A DNA stretch of 64,000 nucleotides from Corylus avellana (taxonomy: Eukaryota > Streptophyta > Magnoliopsida > Fagales > Betulaceae). The DNA lies in assembly GCF_901000735.1 (NCBI RefSeq), contig NC_081542.1, positions 19,855,093-19,919,092 of the forward strand, given 5' to 3'. Position numbers and translations under genes: made by a program. Shown piece by piece: positions 61,360 through 64,000 of this stretch. The notes beneath the pieces were generated by a model. It made no database searches and had not been told where the DNA came from. It saw nothing but the letters and a program-made list of their open reading frames with translations. Position 1 is the first letter of the stretch, and every line of letters begins with the position of its first letter.

Positions 61360-61891
61360 GTAAGTGCTCTCTCTTTTTCACGTAGACATTCTTTGGTTAT
61401 ATGTATCACATTGTATATATTAGTCAGTGTATTGGTCCCACATTGCTTAAATTAGTGTGTGTACTTTCTGAATATCTTGTTTGGAAAAAGTGTCATGAAT
61501 TTGTTTTTTCCATGTTATCCTTTCCACTTACAAATGGACCAAAATGTTTCTCTTAGGTTTCGTTTAGGTTTCGTTTACTTCGACGTAAAATGATTTTCGT
61601 CGGAAAATATTTTCAGGGAAGTCATTTTTTCTGAAAATATTTTCCACCAAAAACATTTTACGGTGTTTACCTCGCGCACGGAAAATCAATTTTTTAAAAA
61701 AATATTTTCAAAAACAATTTTTAATTTTTTTAATTTTTAAAAATATTTTAAAAAAACTATTAATATAAAAAACTATTAATTTTTATATTAGCTATTCAAC
61801 TGTACTGAAAATCAATTTTTTTAATTTTTTTTTAAAATATTTTATACTAACCTATAAAATATAATTTATATTCAAAATATAAAAATATTAA

Positions 61892-62533
61892 TTAATATTC
61901 AACTGGAACAGATGCCCGAATATGAGTTCCATCTATTGCTCCAACACAATCCTAAAGAAGACCAATACAAGTTACGTTAATTTGACAAATTACTTGAATT
62001 TTTTTTTTTTTAAAAAAAAAAAATCAAATTTTAAAACTTACCTTAAAGTATGGGTAAAACCTTCGGCTATTCCTTATTTCCAGCGGAGTAGAGTTATCAG
62101 GTTGTTTAATTAAATGTTTATATAGCGTTAAGACTCTTCCAAGTACAACCTTAAAATATCAATGAATAGACCTAATTGATCTATAGAACCTTCCACCAAC
62201 CACTTGAAACCTCACATTATGCCCAATAATGTGTAAAAATATCAACACTTGTTCCTTAGTAGACATGTGAATGGTCTCATGTATAAGGTTGTTCTCAGCA
62301 AGAATTTTACATAATTCAAAGAAAGATACAGGACTCATTCTTATTTGATCAATACAATCTTGTCTGCTTCCATAAAGAATACTATCCATATAAATCCCTC
62401 TTTCATACTCTCGATTAACATGAGGTTCCCTTCGTAATACTCTCCTAGATCTAATATCTTTTAAGATTACAAGCCCAACAGCAAGAACAGAGGCAACTGT
62501 GGTCGTAACTGTCGAAAGAATTGTTTCATCCAT
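61892..62533 (-). pseudogene. PIF/Harbinger-type transposase remnant (HARBI1-like)
   Basis: Exon 1 (62533-62042) codes MDETILS, then QIRMSPVSFFELCKILAENN, HIIGHNVRFQVVGGRFYRSI and RNSRRFYPYFK, with one TGA at 62161-62159. A GTAAGT donor and AG acceptor (61953-61952) join in phase to exon 2 (61951-61892), which codes DCVGAIDGTHIRASVPVEY and stops. These match the N-terminal region and first catalytic Asp motif (DGTH) of plant HARBI1-like nucleases. The rest of the DDE domain is missing. AT-rich sequence with GGAAAATATTTT inverted words at 61560-61680 may be the element's edge. Confidence 0.8.
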
Positions 62534-64000
62534 CTACAAACAACATAAAATAAGCAATAAGCAATAAATCATATATGCATTGTTTCCAATTCATCCTCAA
62601 AACTTGTACAGGATTCCAATAAATCAATAAATCATATTAATAAGTAATAAGCAATAAATCATATTAATATTTTAATATTTTTCATCAACACTATTTAACT
62701 AAAACAGAGCAAACTGCTCTTTCCATATGTTGTAACAGAGCAGCAAAAGACCGGAGGGAAGAAAGTTCGTTACAGGCTGTAAAGAGAGAGAGAGCACAGC
62801 AAATAGGGTTCCCCACATGTCTAGAACACAGAAGCGGACACAGGATTTCAGGAATCAACGAGCCTTTTTCTTTCTTTTCTTCTTTTCTAATTCCCAAGGC
62901 CGCCAGCCAAAATTTTCTGTTGAAAATTAGACAGGCTCCGCTCACTTTAATCGATCTACTTTGAGGTACAATAAAGAAGCAGAGGTAATTTAGCTTCAAC
63001 CACATCGGACCCTTTAAGGTCGTTTCATTTGGACGGTGCAAAAACATGTTTTTGTTAGGTTTTGCATCTCTTCCTAGAGTAATAAAAGGGTAAACTTCGA
63101 AATATTCCAAATATCATGCTAGAAAAGATATCCCTAGGCAAATGCAGCAAGGTTATGTGGCCCATTTGTAGAAATATTTCTACACAAAATAACAAATGAA
63201 TGAAAACAAATTCATCATATTAAAGCATTTACAATGCCACCCATCTATCAAAAAAGAGAACAGAATCCCATAATTGTGGGCACGAGGAGGGAAGGGAATC
63301 TGTCTTAACAGTTGCATAATTTATCAGAGTAAAACAAAACCAACTTGAAATAAACAAGGCATTATACTAGATAGAGAAAGACCAAGCATTTGTTGTAGAA
63401 AAACTCCATATGTTGTCAGAGAATGGTCATCATCAGGAAAAACATTGCAGAGGAAGTATAATTGGTTGGTCTGAATGATGTCATAAGTCATCAATTCATC
63501 CTGAGTGTTGAGTTAATTTGTAGGGTGCTGTTTTGTTTTCTTTCCATCTGTTTTTTGAGCACACAAATAGGGGGACTCTCTACTTGCCTTTTACTTCACC
63601 TTTTGGGTATTGAAATTAGTGTGTATATGTTGTAGGTACATGTGATGTTGGCAACTGATCTTCTTGCCCGATGGATCATTGGGTTTCTAATTCAATACCT
63701 AAAGTCCTTGAGTCTGGAAAGCATCAATCCCATTTGGTTTATAAAACCATGGGTTTTCATGTATTAACTATAAATGAGATTTGGTTTTGGGGGACCAGGT
63801 GTACGTTAAAGGGTCTTAAAAGGAAAGTAGCTAGTGAGCTGCTAGATTAAAATACTGAAGTAGGAATTTCTTCTTTTCAAACAATTTGTCTCCGAGGACC
63901 AAAACCAGTAGTGATAGAATTTCCTCTTTTAGGAGGAGTAAGAGGAACTTTTTCTAGTTCATTTTTGATGACCCAAATTGATCACACGATCAAATGAAAG
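62534..64000. other. Intergenic sequence with a possible decayed exon near the edge
   Basis: Mostly AT-rich without recognised genes; the 139-residue minus-strand ORF at 63110-62691 has no domain. At 63862-63997 the plus strand reads GISSFQTICLRGPKPVVIEF, PLLGGVRGTFSSS and so on, then TGA. Together with readable upstream pieces (63667-63840) this has protein-like composition but is broken by stops. I do not recognise the protein. Confidence 0.3.

Noticed and set aside
62691..63110. 139-residue minus-strand ORF
   Set aside because: No domain, splice context or conserved composition; AT-rich surroundings give such ORFs by chance.

Overview
The window is nuclear DNA of a flowering plant, most likely a eudicot and possibly a woody, heterozygous species. 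The evidence is AT-rich intergenic DNA, GT-AG introns, an ankyrin/PGG membrane-protein gene family of the ITN1/ACD6-like kind, plant L1-type LINEs with a C-terminal RNase H, Gypsy, Copia and TRIM LTR elements, CACTA elements, a PIF/Harbinger remnant and several MITEs. The species cannot be named from the sequence. No tRNA, rRNA or CRISPR array was recognised.

Layout. 1-4532: upstream region and an apparently intact five-exon ankyrin-PGG gene (gene 1). 4600-7000: Gypsy LTR remnant and MITEs. 7391-9808: 5'-truncated LINE with target duplications. 9822-10612: a second copy of the ankyrin-gene upstream region, split by a CACTA element that starts at 10613. 10613-16600: this CACTA element, carrying exon pieces of a CH-domain kinesin-14 and of a mitochondrial MAM33/p32 gene. 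16596-22343: a nearly full-length LINE on the minus strand, inside the CACTA. 22344-22443: gap. 22444-32195: near-identical repeat of 6813-16600 without the LINE, after which the CACTA runs on to its right end at 34281. 34282-37345: rest of the split upstream copy, then a third upstream copy. 37346-40565: ankyrin pseudogene (gene 2). 40566-48750: ankyrin-gene remnants, TRIM, a 1-kb retroposon, a Copia LTR and two nested CACTA elements. 48751-48850: gap. 48851-57197: near-identical repeat of 39418-48750 without the 1-kb retroposon. 57198-58038: right parts of the nested CACTAs. 58039-58990: a third, more diverged ankyrin-remnant and TRIM copy. 61143-61359: first exon of another ankyrin-type gene, followed by a Harbinger transposase remnant.

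Both 100-N gaps lie exactly where sequence restarts as a copy of what came before. The simplest reading is three overlapping contigs, probably two haplotypes, laid end to end. The two large duplications are then likely assembly artefacts, and the LINE and the 1-kb retroposon are presence/absence differences between haplotypes. Collapsed, the locus is a tandem ankyrin-PGG cluster: one intact gene, one pseudogene, one partial gene and several fragments, shaped by nested transposon insertions. The most notable single element is the 8-kb gene-carrying CACTA at 26244-34281.
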